A program made the translations under genes and the position numbers. From Telopea speciosissima (taxonomy: Eukaryota > Streptophyta > Magnoliopsida > Proteales > Proteaceae), in the NCBI RefSeq assembly GCF_018873765.1, contig NC_057916.1, positions 29,983,501 through 30,047,500 of the forward strand: a DNA stretch of 64,000 nucleotides, written 5' to 3'. Positions 48,256 through 60,130 of the stretch are shown piece by piece (positions within the stretch are counted from its first letter, which is position 1; every line of letters starts with the position of its first letter). The notes below the pieces were generated by a model. The model made no database searches, was not told the DNA's origin, and saw only the letters and a list, made by a program, of their open reading frames with translations.

Positions 48256-48711
48256 CGTACTACACTATAGGGTTGTAGCCAATTGTATACATGTCCACAA
48301 AATCTAAGCCCATCCTATATACCACATGGGAAATATTTGATCAGCCATTTAATAAATTTTGCTCTCACATTCTTAACACAATTTCTTTCTCAAGTTATTT
48401 TGATGCAAAAAATTTAGAAAAGAACAAATTTCATAATTTATTCTAGACTCTGGATCCATTATGAGAATGCATGCGAAACACAACCTTAATCCTTCAACCC
48501 CTCCATATGCCATGTTGCAAGTTGCACCCAACTTTTATGAACAGAGAACTAGACCTGCTAATCAATTAGATATTCGGATTCAAGTTAATTTGCAAATGAA
48601 GGGTGTAGATATCTCTTAGCCATGACACCAAAATTGCACATGGTTTAACAATCTTATTGCTTTGGTGTGGATGTATTCCCGAAAAGACAAACAACTTTTA
48701 TTTCCTATATT

Positions 48712-48878
48712 GGAGAGGGTTATCAGAGCAAGCAACATAGATGAGCACACCGATAAAGTGCGATGTAATGGATTTGTAAATATAAAAGGGCAATTGAGGT
48801 CATTTTGTGTTAAAAAGAGAGAGACATAAAAGAAAAGATGATAGGGTACTTCTTTGGTAGTTTGGAGAACCTTTTCCC
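48712..48878 (+). mobile_element. Mutator-type MITE, family A, copy 3
   Basis: Aligns with 29672-29823 from GAGGGTTATCAGAGCAAGCA to GGAGAACCTTTTCCC. The target duplication is eroded. Confidence 0.6.
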
Positions 48879-48879
48879 T

Positions 48880-49498
48880 CTCATTATTTAGGGAGGGGGA
48901 TCATTGTCAGGCTACATTGTCACACCCCGAAAACCACCCCTAAGAGGATCCGATAGTTGATACCCGATATATACATCTAGGATCCAGATGTAGTATATAC
49001 AACTCTCAAGCATAATCAATTAGCAAAACTAAATATCTCATGGATCAGAGTACGCTAAAAGTTAATATTTACACAAACAAAATTTAGTTACATTGTTTTT
49101 AGCTTGTTTCCTACATTCTAGTTATATCATATGAACAATCCAAAGACAACATGTAACCTTTGCTAATATTTACCATAGATTTCGTCTATCAAAAGAATAT
49201 AAAGAAAACGTCAAAAAGAAGCGAAAGAAAGGTTCTTGTCATCAAGCCCCGTCTTTCAGGGATCTTAATCACCCATGTGAGAGGGGTCACACCCTTCGGG
49301 TTTCAAACCAGAATGCTCACAATCACCATCAATCTAGCCTTGAAGTAATCCTGCCCAACACCATCATATCCACCTGCAAGATCATCTAAAAGAAGGAATT
49401 TCATGAGAATGAACTTCACTAAGCTCAATGTATGAAGATAAACCACACAAGCAGTCACAAACAATGGTCCTAAATGCATGAGATTCAATTTTAAACTT
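48880..49498. other. intergenic sequence, nothing recognised
   Basis: No splice-bounded exon or clear repeat. CACACCCCGAAAACC near 48932 is a possible LTR end. Confidence 0.3.
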
Positions 49499-51131
49499 AG
49501 ATTTTTGTCAAATGCCTTCTAAAAATGCCCATTTGTCCAAATGCCCCCCTATAATTTTTATAATTATAGATTCCTCCCTGCTTTTAATATATTGTAACAA
49601 TTTGGTTCCTGCCGTTAGTCTTGAACGTTATGTGCAAACGGATTGACTTTTTTGACTAGTCTAATAGAATGACCAAAATGACCCTCTAATAAAACCCATC
49701 TAAATTAAAAAATAAAATGACCAAATTGCCCTCATCTTCCTTAAATTGTTTAGGGTTTGAAACTAAAAATCAAACCCTAAACCATTTGGGGAAGATGAAC
49801 CCTAAAATCGAAACCCTATAATCACCCATCAATCCAATCGTAATTTCTTCTGCAAATTGAAAATTCGTTAGGGTTTGAAAGTGAAAAAATCTTCCCCATT
49901 GCTGTTCTCCCAATGCGATTAGGGTTGAAAGTGACAAAAACTTCCCCAAATTGGTTAGGGTTTGAATCCATCTGTAACGGTTTCATTACAGCTTCTTGTG
50001 GAGCAGGTCAGGTTACATTGGCCAACTGATCAGAGACGACAGAGATGAAACGGAACAGGGGAGACCAAGGAAGAAGGAGCCTGATGATGATGGGTTCATA
50101 TATTGAGCTAGCTTGGATTCCTCCATTTATATAGATCTGTCAGAGGCCTGGCCAATGAGATAAAATTAAATCGAAGAAAGTGGCAGGCAGGAGGAATCAA
50201 ATCCAAGCGTAGCCAGACTTTTGGTTTGTGATCTCTCCAAAATTAAATTGTTTAGCAAAAAGTCTAACTAGTGATAGATAGTGGACCAATTTCCAGTCTT
50301 CTGATCCTTCTTCCTGGCATGATACCATCAAGTAGGTCTCAAATTTAAGCTTTCCTAGTGCTCCTCATTAATTGGTTCAGGCATTTAAAAAAGAAAAATC
50401 GCTTTGAATCTCTTGTCAATTCCAGAGCTGTTGTTGGTGTGTCTTTGTATAGAACGAGCTGCTGCATTTGTGATGCACCGTCATTTGATATGATGACTTT
50501 AATTGTGTGTTAGTATTATGTATGTATGTATGTATGTATGTATGTATGTCTGCGTGCACATTCCTCTGGTTTTATATATCCATTTTTTTGAGTGGTTGCA
50601 TGGTAATTGGTTTGTTGAAATTGGTAAGACTTTTTTAGTTGATCAGATGGAGATGAAATGGATATTGAAGCGGGTGCTGCTGCATTTTGCAGGAGGCAGC
50701 CATAGGACAAACATGTCTTGCGATCATGTATTTCTTGTTTCTCTTTTACATCTCTGTATTATATATACTGCATATTCCTCTGTAATGGAATCAGACAATT
50801 CTCAATCGATCTCTTTACAGATTTAATGGCGTGTCAAAATGAACAAGAAGAGTTCAAACCCTAACCAATTCTGATCTCTTGCAGTTACAGATGGGTTCAA
50901 ACCCTAATCAATTTGGGGAAAATTATTTCAGTTTCAACCCTAATCGATTTGGGGAAGATGAGGGCGTTTTGATCCTTAGATTCCTTAAAACTAACATCTA
51001 ATATCCCAAATTAACGGCAAAGACCAAAGTGCTACAATATTTTGAAAGTAGGGAGGAGTTTGCAATTAAAAAAATTGTAAAAGGGCATTTGGACAAATGA
51101 GCATTTTTAGGGGGACATTTGACAAAAACCC
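49499..51131. mobile_element. non-autonomous Mutator-like element, 1.6 kb
   Basis: 1633 bp. Terminal inverted repeats of about 125 bp: TTTTTGTCAAATGCC, AAAATGCCCATTTGTCCAAA and TTCCTCCCTGCTTT..ATTGTAAC recur mirrored at 50990-51131. Target duplication TTTAAACTT (49490-49498) and TTGAAACTT (51132-51140), 8 of 9. Interior has several AAACCCTAA/TTAGGGTTTGAA stretches near both ends and a GTAT microsatellite, with no transposase. The central part (about 49990-50820) has transcript-like sequence and could be captured host DNA. Confidence 0.85.
50515..50549 (+). repeat. GTAT microsatellite
   Basis: About eight GTAT units within the Mutator-like element. Confidence 0.9.
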
Positions 51132-51140
51132 TTGAAACTT

Positions 51141-51960
51141 TTAATCCGCCTAACATCAAATGCCTAAGTCCCTAAGCTTATGCTATGGTAACAACTGAAG
51201 AAACATTCACGGTTTCTTTAGCACTTCATCGCATCGAGTCCTCAACCATTACCCTAAGAGTCTGCTCAGGTCATGGCATCGCATACCACCCATTGGTAGA
51301 CCCCGATAACTATAGCCTATCTTAACCTGGGCAGAAGAGAACTCCTCAGACATTAGGGAGCTATGATTACCCAACACCTTTACCCCTGTTGGTAAGGGTT
51401 GTAGCATCAGGGTAATATTCCTAGCCTTATGCATACTATATGGCATAGTACAAAGTATACAGTGCTCTCGCATCCCATGCTATGACACACTATACCCCTC
51501 GTTTCTAAATCGACTACGACATCTAATCTAATATTGCATTGATATTCCATCCAACACGACTTCCAGCCTTAAAATATTAAATTATAATTAATTTTCGTTA
51601 ACTAGGAGTACTTACTCACGACCTGTATATTTGGTGGTGGACCCTACAATTGCAAGAGGGAGGTATCCATCTATATGCTGGTAAGTGAGATCTCATTATT
51701 GGGGTTCTTTCTTCTCGATCGAGTACTCTGTTAATACACCACATGTACTGGTGGTTATTACTTCGGGCTCCGAACCTACAATTGGATTCAGGTTAAGGTT
51801 CGATCAAGGTTGAACCAAACTGTAACATGAATGGTCCTTGCATCAGCATAAGACCAATGACTCAATGAGGACAATCGCAGGGGCATCCAATCAGAGTGGG
51901 ATTTTTCATTTCATAAGGGGTGAAGTGGTCATTTTATCTTTCTTGTATGTGATGATGCAG
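51141..51960. other. intergenic sequence, nothing recognised
   Basis: No exon or repeat could be supported. Confidence 0.3.
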
Positions 51961-51968
51961 GTTGCAGA

Positions 51969-52226
51969 CAGGGGTGTAAATGAATAGCCAAAATCCATTT
52001 CCGTATCCGTTCAGCACTATCCGAATCCGTCCAAAAGCTAAACAGATGCGGATACGGATAGGCTATAGCTATCCGAAAAACTATATTTACATGTAAACGG
52101 ATAAAATATCTGATCCATATCCGTGTCCGTATCTATTTAATACTATTCAAATCCGTTCGATAACTAATCGGATGCGGATGAGGACATAGCACTATCCAAG
52201 CCAAATCCGATCCGTTTAGTGCCTTA
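51969..52226. mobile_element. short hAT-type element rich in TATCCG units
   Basis: 258 bp starting CAGGGGTGTAAATG and ending CGTTTAGTGCCTTA (imperfect inverted ends). Flanked by a perfect 8-bp duplication GTTGCAGA (51961-51968 and 52227-52234). The interior is full of ATCCGTATCCG/CGGATGCGGAT units. Confidence 0.75.
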
Positions 52227-53197
52227 GTTGCAGACAACCCTTTTTTTTTCCCCTTTTATTTAATGATAAAGAACGTTACAGGAGGCTACCTAACATAGGT
52301 TAGTATTTCCGTGTATCCCACTCTTGTCCTGTCTTATAGAAATGATATATCTTCTTCTTTTTTTTTTTTGTTTTTGAGAAAAAGGGAGTTAGACACGGGA
52401 GCTGTTAGCATACGCTACGCATCGGAATTGGAAACTAAATCCCCATTATTTACTATCATTCTTACCTTTGTTCAAGAGGAAGGAGGAAAAAGACAACCTA
52501 TCATTCATTACGCACAGGGTGAAAAGCATGGTGGATATGCGTTTTCCTAAAAAGGGACGCGGAGAACGGACAACGCTTGTATTGTCAATCTGAACCGTTT
52601 AAAGTTCAAGTAATTTGGCTAGGACATATATCTATACCCTTCATTTGTAAAACTGTGAATTTTGTCGGTGTCAGTGGGACCGTTTGGAATTAAATAAATA
52701 CTCATAAATTATATAATATAATTTCTATGCCTATCAAACCTCAACTCAAAGGATGGAAAAAGGAGTCCTACATCTTTCACAATAATAAAAAAAAAGACAA
52801 AATTGAAGTCGAAAGAAAGGTGGTTCCACCGCCCCACACTAGAAAATGATCTTTGTTTGGCTTGATTGCTTTAGCTGAGCTGATGCTTTACCTGCCTGCC
52901 CACAACTTTTAGTTGCGTACGGATTACGCACCGATTTGAATCGGAATAAAAGCCAAAGTTGGGGGGTTGTCCTGATTATCTCTACTTCCGTGCTTCGGGA
53001 TGGTATCGTATACCGCTTTTCTTCTCTTCCTTCGGTACCTTTGAGATGTACACAATCCTTCCAGTCTTCCACGGGCTTTTGGGCTTGGACTATTTAGTTT
53101 GTTGGGCCAAATTTGAGATTGGAGTCTCTATCTCAACCTTCATTACCCTCTTCAGTTTATTTTTTACTCTACTTGATAGTAAGGGAAATACACATAT

Positions 53198-53361
53198 GGG
53201 GCGCTGTTTTTTAGGTGGGATGCAGGGGCCACTCTGCGCATGTCAGCCGATGAGAGCGCAAGCGATGGCATAAAAGGGGACAGAATTTCCACCATACACC
53301 CCCATGGTGGTCTGTTGTGTGTGGGTGTGACCCCTGCGTCCCACACAGAAAACATTCTGCC
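53198..53361. mobile_element. Mutator-type MITE, family B, copy 2
   Basis: 164 bp, arms TGTTTTTTAGGTGGGATGCA (left) and TGCGTCCCACACAGAAAACA (right). Target duplication TACACATAT (53189-53197) and TACAAATAT (53362-53370), 8 of 9. Confidence 0.8.
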
Positions 53362-53370
53362 TACAAATAT

Positions 53371-53978
53371 TTTCTTAAAAAATAAAATATATTTTAGGTA
53401 ACGGTTTGCTATGACATCCGACTCCGTATGCAATGTGCACACTGGCATAGTGTGAATCTGTTACTCATATGTTCCATGCGGAAGGTGAAAGTAATAATTC
53501 CACATCGATTCAACAAAAAAAAAAAGAATAATCCACATTGGAAGTGAGTCGGATCAGAATAGTAAAGGGGAAAAATAAGTAAGCAGGGAAGGTGTCTTTG
53601 ATGGGCCTTAGTAAGAAATCTGAGGCCCATAAACATGGTGGCGCAGGCCCATTGTGATTCTCTTGACTTGATGGATACATACGAAACGGCGAGAATATTG
53701 ATTACTTTGGCGACCCTTTCATGAAAAATGTATCAACCACGGCGCGCCTCTTCTCTTGTCCTTTACACTGTTGCCACCACAGCAGATTCTCCCTTCAATA
53801 TTTTATTACTATTTCCCCCCCTGTCTCTCTCTCTTCCCCATTTCCTTTATACATGCACTGTGAAGGCTTTTTATGATTCCCGACTAAAACCAGCACGTAT
53901 CCTCTGCTGCTGGTTTCTTATTTTCTTATCTAACTTTCCTTTCCTTCGTTCGTTGTATCTTTGCTAACGATTCGTAGC
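53371..53978 (+). promoter_or_regulatory. upstream region of the ADF6-like gene
   Basis: C/T-rich leader (CTGTCTCTCTCTCTTCCCC at about 53820) precedes the ATG. The last 150 bp are probably 5' UTR. TATA position not certain (TTTATACATGC near 53846 is one candidate). Confidence 0.4.
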
Positions 53979-56900
53979 ATGTCTTTCAGAGGAGGGGTAA
54001 GATTTTAATCCCTTTTTTCCCGTTAATCATCTTAGTTTGCTGCCACTGATTCACTGAAAATCGACTTCTTTAGCTTCTGAAACAGTAGGAGATCTTTGTG
54101 GAAATTTGGGAGATTATTTATTTTCTGAAACTAAACTATGGTTTGATATGATGTAACTTTGTGAAAACTAGTGCATGCTGTGTTTGAAAGCTCGATCGAG
54201 TTGTAGTTTTTATAGTTTTACTTGTATCTGGGTATGTTGGATTTTGATCTCTAAGATGACCAGATCTCGACCAGATCATCGATTCTTTGGCGGTCTTGGA
54301 CATCAATTTAGAGTCCCCTTCCTCTAGATTTTTTAATTTTCACTGCAACTTAAGTTAATTTCTGCTAAATAGTTGATTTATCGTTCCTCGTTGTGTTCCT
54401 ATTTTATGATGGAGGACTGACGTTCAATCCTATATGAAGTTTGTGTTTTTCCTCTCCGAATTAGGGTAGATGAGTAGATCTCGATGAATATAATACTTGT
54501 TTGCTTCTTATGCCAATGATGTTAGGTGAATGTTAACAAAAAAAATTTGGCTTCGTGCAGTATTTGTTGGCTGTATTAGTGTCAGACTTGTCCTGGGATC
54601 TGGTTTCTATTTTTCCCGAGGAAATCATTTCGAATTTGTAATTCTTCGCCCAACCCCTTTCTTCCCTCCAGATTACCTGATATATGGCAAAGATTTTGCC
54701 CCCTCTGACCCCCCTCCCCCTTTTTCCCCCTGGTCTCTTAAGCTGCAAAAGTTTATTTTCTGAAGTGGAGATTTTAAAGTTTTCTGTTTATAAAAGAAAT
54801 TTGTTTATTTTTAAGTCTTAGGTCTGCTTCTGAACAATTTGTTATTAATTCCTAGATAAATTTATTTTGTGGTCATCTCTGTTGCTACAGTGAAACATTA
54901 ATCTTATGTTTAGCTGCATGATGGATTTAGAGTTACTATGTTCTTGCCCTAAATTGTAGTAAGTATTTATGGATCGGGTTTTGGTTTGCAGGTGAATGCA
55001 GCTTCTGGCCTTGGAGTTGCTGATCACAGTAAAAACGCATTTTTGGAACTGAAGAGGAAGAAGGTGCATCGTTATGTGATTTTTAAGATTGATGAAAAGA
55101 AAAAGGAAGTTGTGGTTGAGAAGACTGGAGGTCCAGCTGAAAATTATGATGACTTCACAGCAGCGATGCCAGAGAATGACTGCCGATATGCGGTTTATGA
55201 CTTTGATTTTGTGACCTCTGAGAATTGCCAAATGAGCAAGATCTTCTTCATTGCATGGTTAGCTTCTCCTTTTTGACCTTAAGGCCCATATATCTTGGTG
55301 TCTGTTTGTTGCTGACAGTAGAACTGTAGCTCTTTAAAGTCATCAAATCCTGATAAAGTTCTTCATGACTTGGAGTTAAGGGCTTATTTATTCTGTGCCA
55401 ATCAAAATTCTAGCATTAATGTGTACCATTTGTTCTTTTTGAAGGTTTGGGTTCTTTATATACCCAATGTCTGCTATCAGCTCTAATGTCAATTTTTGCA
55501 TGAAAATAACTCTCCAGTGTATAAAAGCTTTTAGACTCGAAGGCTTTTTCCAACCTTATTCTATTCTTTTCTTACGTAGTTACATTGCCTTCTGCTTGTT
55601 GAGCAGTGGCATCTAGGTTGTTTGCAGTGAGCATAATTATCTGACATAATAGTGTGCTTCCTGTTATATTATTATCTCCTTGTGTGACCAATTAACTTCA
55701 TGAAGCTGCTTCTTTGTGCTTTCCTTGATGCATAATTTCAATATATATTTATTGTTTATTTTTGGTGAGAGATTAGATGTTCAACAGTGTGATTATCGCA
55801 GTCCTTGTGTAGTTCTTTCCACAATCCTAGAAGGTTAAAATTCAGAAGAAATATTTTATGCATGGTCTTCTAAACCTGGATTTTGGAAGACAAGAATGAG
55901 CTTACAGTTTCATAATATTTAAAGTTGGAAAACACATCATTTCTTTCATGGATTATCCTTTGACTGTGGATATAATCTTTTTTAAGGGATGGGAATTTCT
56001 AAAATAGGTTTTATTGCCCTAAATATAAGTTTCTCCTGTGGTCTTGATGTGTACATACCATTTTCTTAAGTTGCTACTGCTCATTATTTTGTCCTTAACT
56101 TCTACTCCACTTCCTATATTATTGAACAGTTCAAGTAAGAGAGGCACTAACTTTTTCATACAGCTATGCAGGTGTATGAGTGGGTTAGGTTAAATGACTT
56201 CTGACTGTCACATCTCCATTGGTGAGGAACTACAGCAGTCTGCTAATTGTCATGGTCTACTTGGTCACTTAACTTTTTGATAGTCTGGAGAGCAAGAGGG
56301 AGTGATTTAAGTGGATCGGTAGGTTATCCTTTGTCCAGGATATGTATATGGTCACAAAGTTTCTGGTCAGCATAAAATTGGCTTTGTGATTCTAGTCTAG
56401 TTTGGATGAATAGGTGGTGTTGTGGTGAATTTGTGACGGAAAACAAGGTTCTTTGATGCCCAACTTGTATTTTCAGGATGTGACTACTAAGAGTTGCCTT
56501 GTTGGTTAGCTAGGAGGTCCACATCCTGAGGAGGTGAATAATCTCATCCTCTGAATAGCTGACCCCAAGAAAGTCTTTTTGATTTGTTGGATCATTGTCC
56601 ACCCTATAACCAACTGCTCTTGAAATTGGTAATGAGATATTAGAGGTGATCCTATCAAGAAAGTTTTGGTTCTATAAGGAAGGTGCTTTTTGGGTCCAAC
56701 GGAGTGCACGTTAAGTTCTATCTAACACCAAAATCTTCAAGGTTGAAGTTCTGCCATTGAGATTTCTTGGATTTCTCCGTGCAAGAAAGGTTCTTGTTGG
56801 GTTTTGCCACTTTTTAAGCAGCTAAAAACTGTCCTGATCCATGTATCGAGTAATATGAGAAATTTTAATCATGGGATATAGGCTACCAGTGGCACATATC

Positions 56901-57751
56901 CTGCGATGAACTAGGTTTATAAGATTGATGTGTTTTCAGGAATTTTACTTGGACATTAGAATAGAGTCAATTAAATCAATAGATTCAGATTCTAGAATAT
57001 GGGTTTTTTAGACCTTTTAAATAAACATTTCTCAAGTTTGTTATACTCTCCTTTTACTTCCTTTTGACTAGCTGAAGGATCAGACTTTCTTATATAGAAG
57101 ATTTACTACTCATTGAACTAAACGCCTAGATCAGATGACATAGTAGAGGATTACTTCTATTAGTTTTGTGCCTATTTGGTGCTTTGTCTCATCTTCTGTG
57201 TCCAATAAAATTTGTTTTCATTGAGTAGAAAAATAGGTGAGGGGTGGGGGGAGGGAGGCTTGTATGACGTGTAGATCTTTGTCTAAAATCACTGATTCTC
57301 TTGTCCTGGAAGATTGGCCTATAAGGATGCTGAGAGCTCGCTTCTGGACTGACCATATTGTTTAACTGCACCTTTCAGTTTGTGGTCTTCTTTTGATAGG
57401 TTCAATTCCTGCTATCTTCTGTTGGAATTTCTTGTTACTGGGTTCCCAGTGTCCATGAATTAGTGCTCGTGTTGTTAAATGTCAGACTAAAATAACCAAA
57501 GAATGATCTGCTTTAATATGTTTTCTAGGAATAGAGAACTTGCTTTGACCAATTTTATTCTGCTTACTCCATTTAATTGTGTGATATACAAACTGGGCAG
57601 GTCACCCTCAATTTCACGGATCCGGTCCAAGATGCTGTATGCCACTTCCAAGGACAGGTTCAGGAGAGAGCTTGATGGCATCCACTATGAGATTCAGGCT
57701 ACTGACCCTACTGAAATGGATCTTGAAGTGATCAGAGACCGTGCACACTGA
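53979..57751 (+). CDS. ADF6: actin-depolymerizing factor (ADF/cofilin), ADF6 type
   Basis: Three exons: 53979-53996 (MSFRGG), 54992-55257, 57601-57751; 144 residues. All introns are GT-AG; the W of AWSPS is split across exons 2 and 3. A tiny first exon with only the first few residues is typical of plant ADF genes, and the MSFRG start points to the ADF6 subclass. Core features: [64 protein letters not shown] and [14 protein letters not shown], covering the G-actin and F-actin binding surfaces of the ADF-H fold. ADFs bind actin-ADP and sever or depolymerise filaments in the cytosol; N-terminal serine phosphorylation controls plant ADFs, and a candidate is S11 in AASGLG. Introns are 995 and 2343 bp. 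The first intron of plant ADF genes often raises expression, not testable here. Confidence 0.95.
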
Positions 57752-59280
57752 GCATTTCTTTTGGTTCAAAGGGTTTTGCATCAAACACCAGCTAGGCTAG
57801 CTGAGCTTTTGCTGGTCAAAAAGGATAAGGGCCTTCCCTGCTTAACTTAGTTACTAATATGTGCAGTTCTGTTTCTGACGTTGGACATATGGCTTTATAG
57901 TTAAATAAATCAGAACCTGGGAAGGCTGATAGGGTTGGAGGAAGCCCTTGTCTAGACATTGAGCGCTGGGAACTCTTGGCTTTCTTTTAATCATGATGCT
58001 TCTCAGATTCAGTTGGGATTTGGTGGATATTGGTAATTGGCTCTAAAGTATATATTATATATGAAATGGGTGTTAGTCGCACTTGTCTTGTTTTTTAACT
58101 TCATTAGTTTTCAGCTTTCGTTTCTCTTTGCAAGAGTATAATGGTCTTCGTCCTGGATTAACCTGGCTAAGTTCACAAAATGCTGCATGGAGTAGGCACA
58201 ATATAACTCTATTGTATCCATCTCAAAAGAACATATGTAAGGACTGGAGACGGGTGATCCATATACGGGAAGATGAAAGTGTGTCAATCGGTCCTGGATT
58301 TGGTTCGGTTTAGAGAGGTTTAGAGAGGTTTGGTGTGATCAATAAAACATGAAACCATGCGATTCAAAAAAGGGTTGTGTAGAAATCGACTGAAATTGGG
58401 TTCAGGTGCTGTTCATTCCGTCTTATTTCTCAAACAAAGTCTCTCGTCCACCTTCAGAAGGTCTTCTATTAAGACCTGAATGCCTCGTGGATAAAGGATT
58501 ACAGTAGAGATAAAAAATGAGTCAACTCATCCTACATATCACAGATATAGCCCTTCTTGTCAAAGAATCAGTTAGGTTGTTGAACTCCCAACGAATAAGA
58601 AATTATATGATTCAAAGAAAGACTACGAATAAGAAATTATATGATTCAAAGAAAGACTTCAACTATAAGATGTCCTCAAGAATGGGTTTGTAGAAGACTC
58701 AGAACCTCCTCAATGGCTTCATCTATATCCCTTGTCCAGTTGTTCCCTTAATTCTTAAATCACCAATGTCTTCATTTTCTCTTTTTTACTGTATACCATC
58801 TCAGATCCCACAAAAATTACTTCTGATGTTTTTTTTTTTCTATCCTCTTTGACACATTCTTAGGCATTCTCACTGATTATATAATATGTAGTAAATTGGA
58901 GAAGGACAATCTTAATCACAGAATAAGATAATATTACTTTTATGACCATAGTTAGTCGAGAACAACAATAAAACGTACATAGATACATACGGTCATTAAA
59001 TGGATTAGATATCAATAATATTTTTCAATAATCCGATGCAATAAAATACATACGGCAATGATATACGTGTTTAATACGGGTTTTTTGAGAACAAAAATCC
59101 GGGCATATGTTTACTATGTAACACATGTATTTAGGATTTTAAGCAAAAAATAGTACTTAAAAAGGCCTCTCTGTAGTTGCTTCAAATCAATCATGTAAGT
59201 GATCATATAACGAGTATTCCTGCACAACCACACAAAAGAAAAGAACCCTCAGAAAATTCAAATCAACCCAAACAATTTAA
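57752..59280. other. 3' flank of ADF6 and intergenic sequence
   Basis: Probable 3' UTR to about 58060. The only structure seen further on is a 34-bp tandem repeat. The plus-strand frame at 58083-58313 lacks support. Confidence 0.4.
58592..58659 (+). repeat. perfect 34-bp tandem duplication
   Basis: CGAATAAGAAATTATATGAT plus TCAAAGAAAGACTA occurs at 58592-58625 and again at 58626-58659 with one difference. Confidence 0.9.
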
Positions 59281-59391
59281 GGGAGAATGGCACAAGCTAC
59301 GCAAAGACACATAGGGGTGGGTTGCCCCCCCTGAGTGGCAGGTCCATATGTCTGGGTGCAGCCTGCACTGCGGCACAGAGAACATGAGCCC
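59281..59391. mobile_element. Mutator-type MITE, family B, copy 3 (shortened)
   Basis: 111 bp from GGGAGAATGGCAC to CTGCGGCACAGAGAACAT and GAGCCC. Right arm matches the left arm of 29961-30104. Target duplication ACAATTTAA (59272-59280) and ATAATTTAA (59392-59400), 8 of 9. The left arm is partly lost. Confidence 0.7.
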
Positions 59392-59534
59392 ATAATTTAA
59401 ATAATTTTATTCTTTATTTATTATTATATATTGTCTCATTGTCAACAAAACCGTTATTATAACGTTTCATAAATCGAGCCTAGCAGAAGACATGATTTGT
59501 TTAATCTACAAGCATGTTAAAAATTCAATGGTCC

Positions 59535-59705
59535 ACAAATCCTCTACTGTCAAGCTGCCCGACAAGACCCTACTGCCAAGACACAACAAGGCGGTAAATG
59601 ACCGCCTTACCCCTGATCGTCTTACCCCAGAGGTAAGGCGGTCATTTACCGCCTTGCTGTGGCTTGGCAGTAAAGTCCTATTGGGCCACTCGGCATTAGA
59701 GGATC
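59535..59705. mobile_element. near-palindromic MITE
   Basis: Arms of about 80 bp: ACAAGGCGGTAAATGACCGC and its mirror GCGGTCATTTACCGCCTTG, extending to ACTGCCAAG/CTTGGCAGT and ATCCTCTA/AGAGGAT, with a spacer of about 20 bp. As single strand it would fold into one long hairpin. Confidence 0.75.
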
Positions 59706-59894
59706 CAAATTGAGAATGGGTCTTGCGTTGGGTTATCCCTTTCTCTTGATCTTTCACCGCCACAACTGTCAAGACCAGACCGTGATTAGGAGGATTTTCT
59801 TCTTCTTTTTCTTCTCTATTTAATGCACATATTGGAAACTGAAAGATGGCTGTGCCACAATAGAAGCATTGGGGCTTTGAACCAGGTTTTAGTG

Positions 59895-60120
59895 CACGGT
59901 ATCGGAATGGATAACGGCAACACGTAAAATCGATATGATACTGATACATTAGTTTGGATTGGTTGTATCAGACAAAATTACCCTTGAATTTCCTTAAAAA
60001 TTAGTTTTCTGACCATTTTACCCCTTGTCCGTATCGTGTTACCGATACGATATAGGTGTCGGTGACTAGCAAAACTGGTACGTATCGCCTGTATCAGGTG
60101 ATACGATACCGATACTTAGA
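59895..60120. repeat. CGATACGATA-rich dispersed repeat
   Basis: Units such as GTATCGTGTTACCGATACGA and CAGGTGATACGATACCGATA. Similar units occur at 31685-31890, so at least two copies exist in the window. Ends not fixed. Confidence 0.5.
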
Positions 60121-60130
60121 ACCAGGCTTT

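Noticed and set aside
50503-50826. 107-codon plus-strand frame
   Set aside because: Starts with the GTAT microsatellite (MYVC repeats) inside a Mutator-like element; not convincing as a protein.
54845-55231. 128-codon minus-strand open frame
   Set aside because: Antisense to ADF6 exon 2 and its intron; no splice or family support.
58083-58313. 76-codon plus-strand frame after ADF6
   Set aside because: Looked coding-like at first, but has no family match and lies in the 3' flank with no splice partner.
59506-59949. 147-codon minus-strand open frame
   Set aside because: It is created mostly by the palindromic MITE; repetitive composition, no domain.
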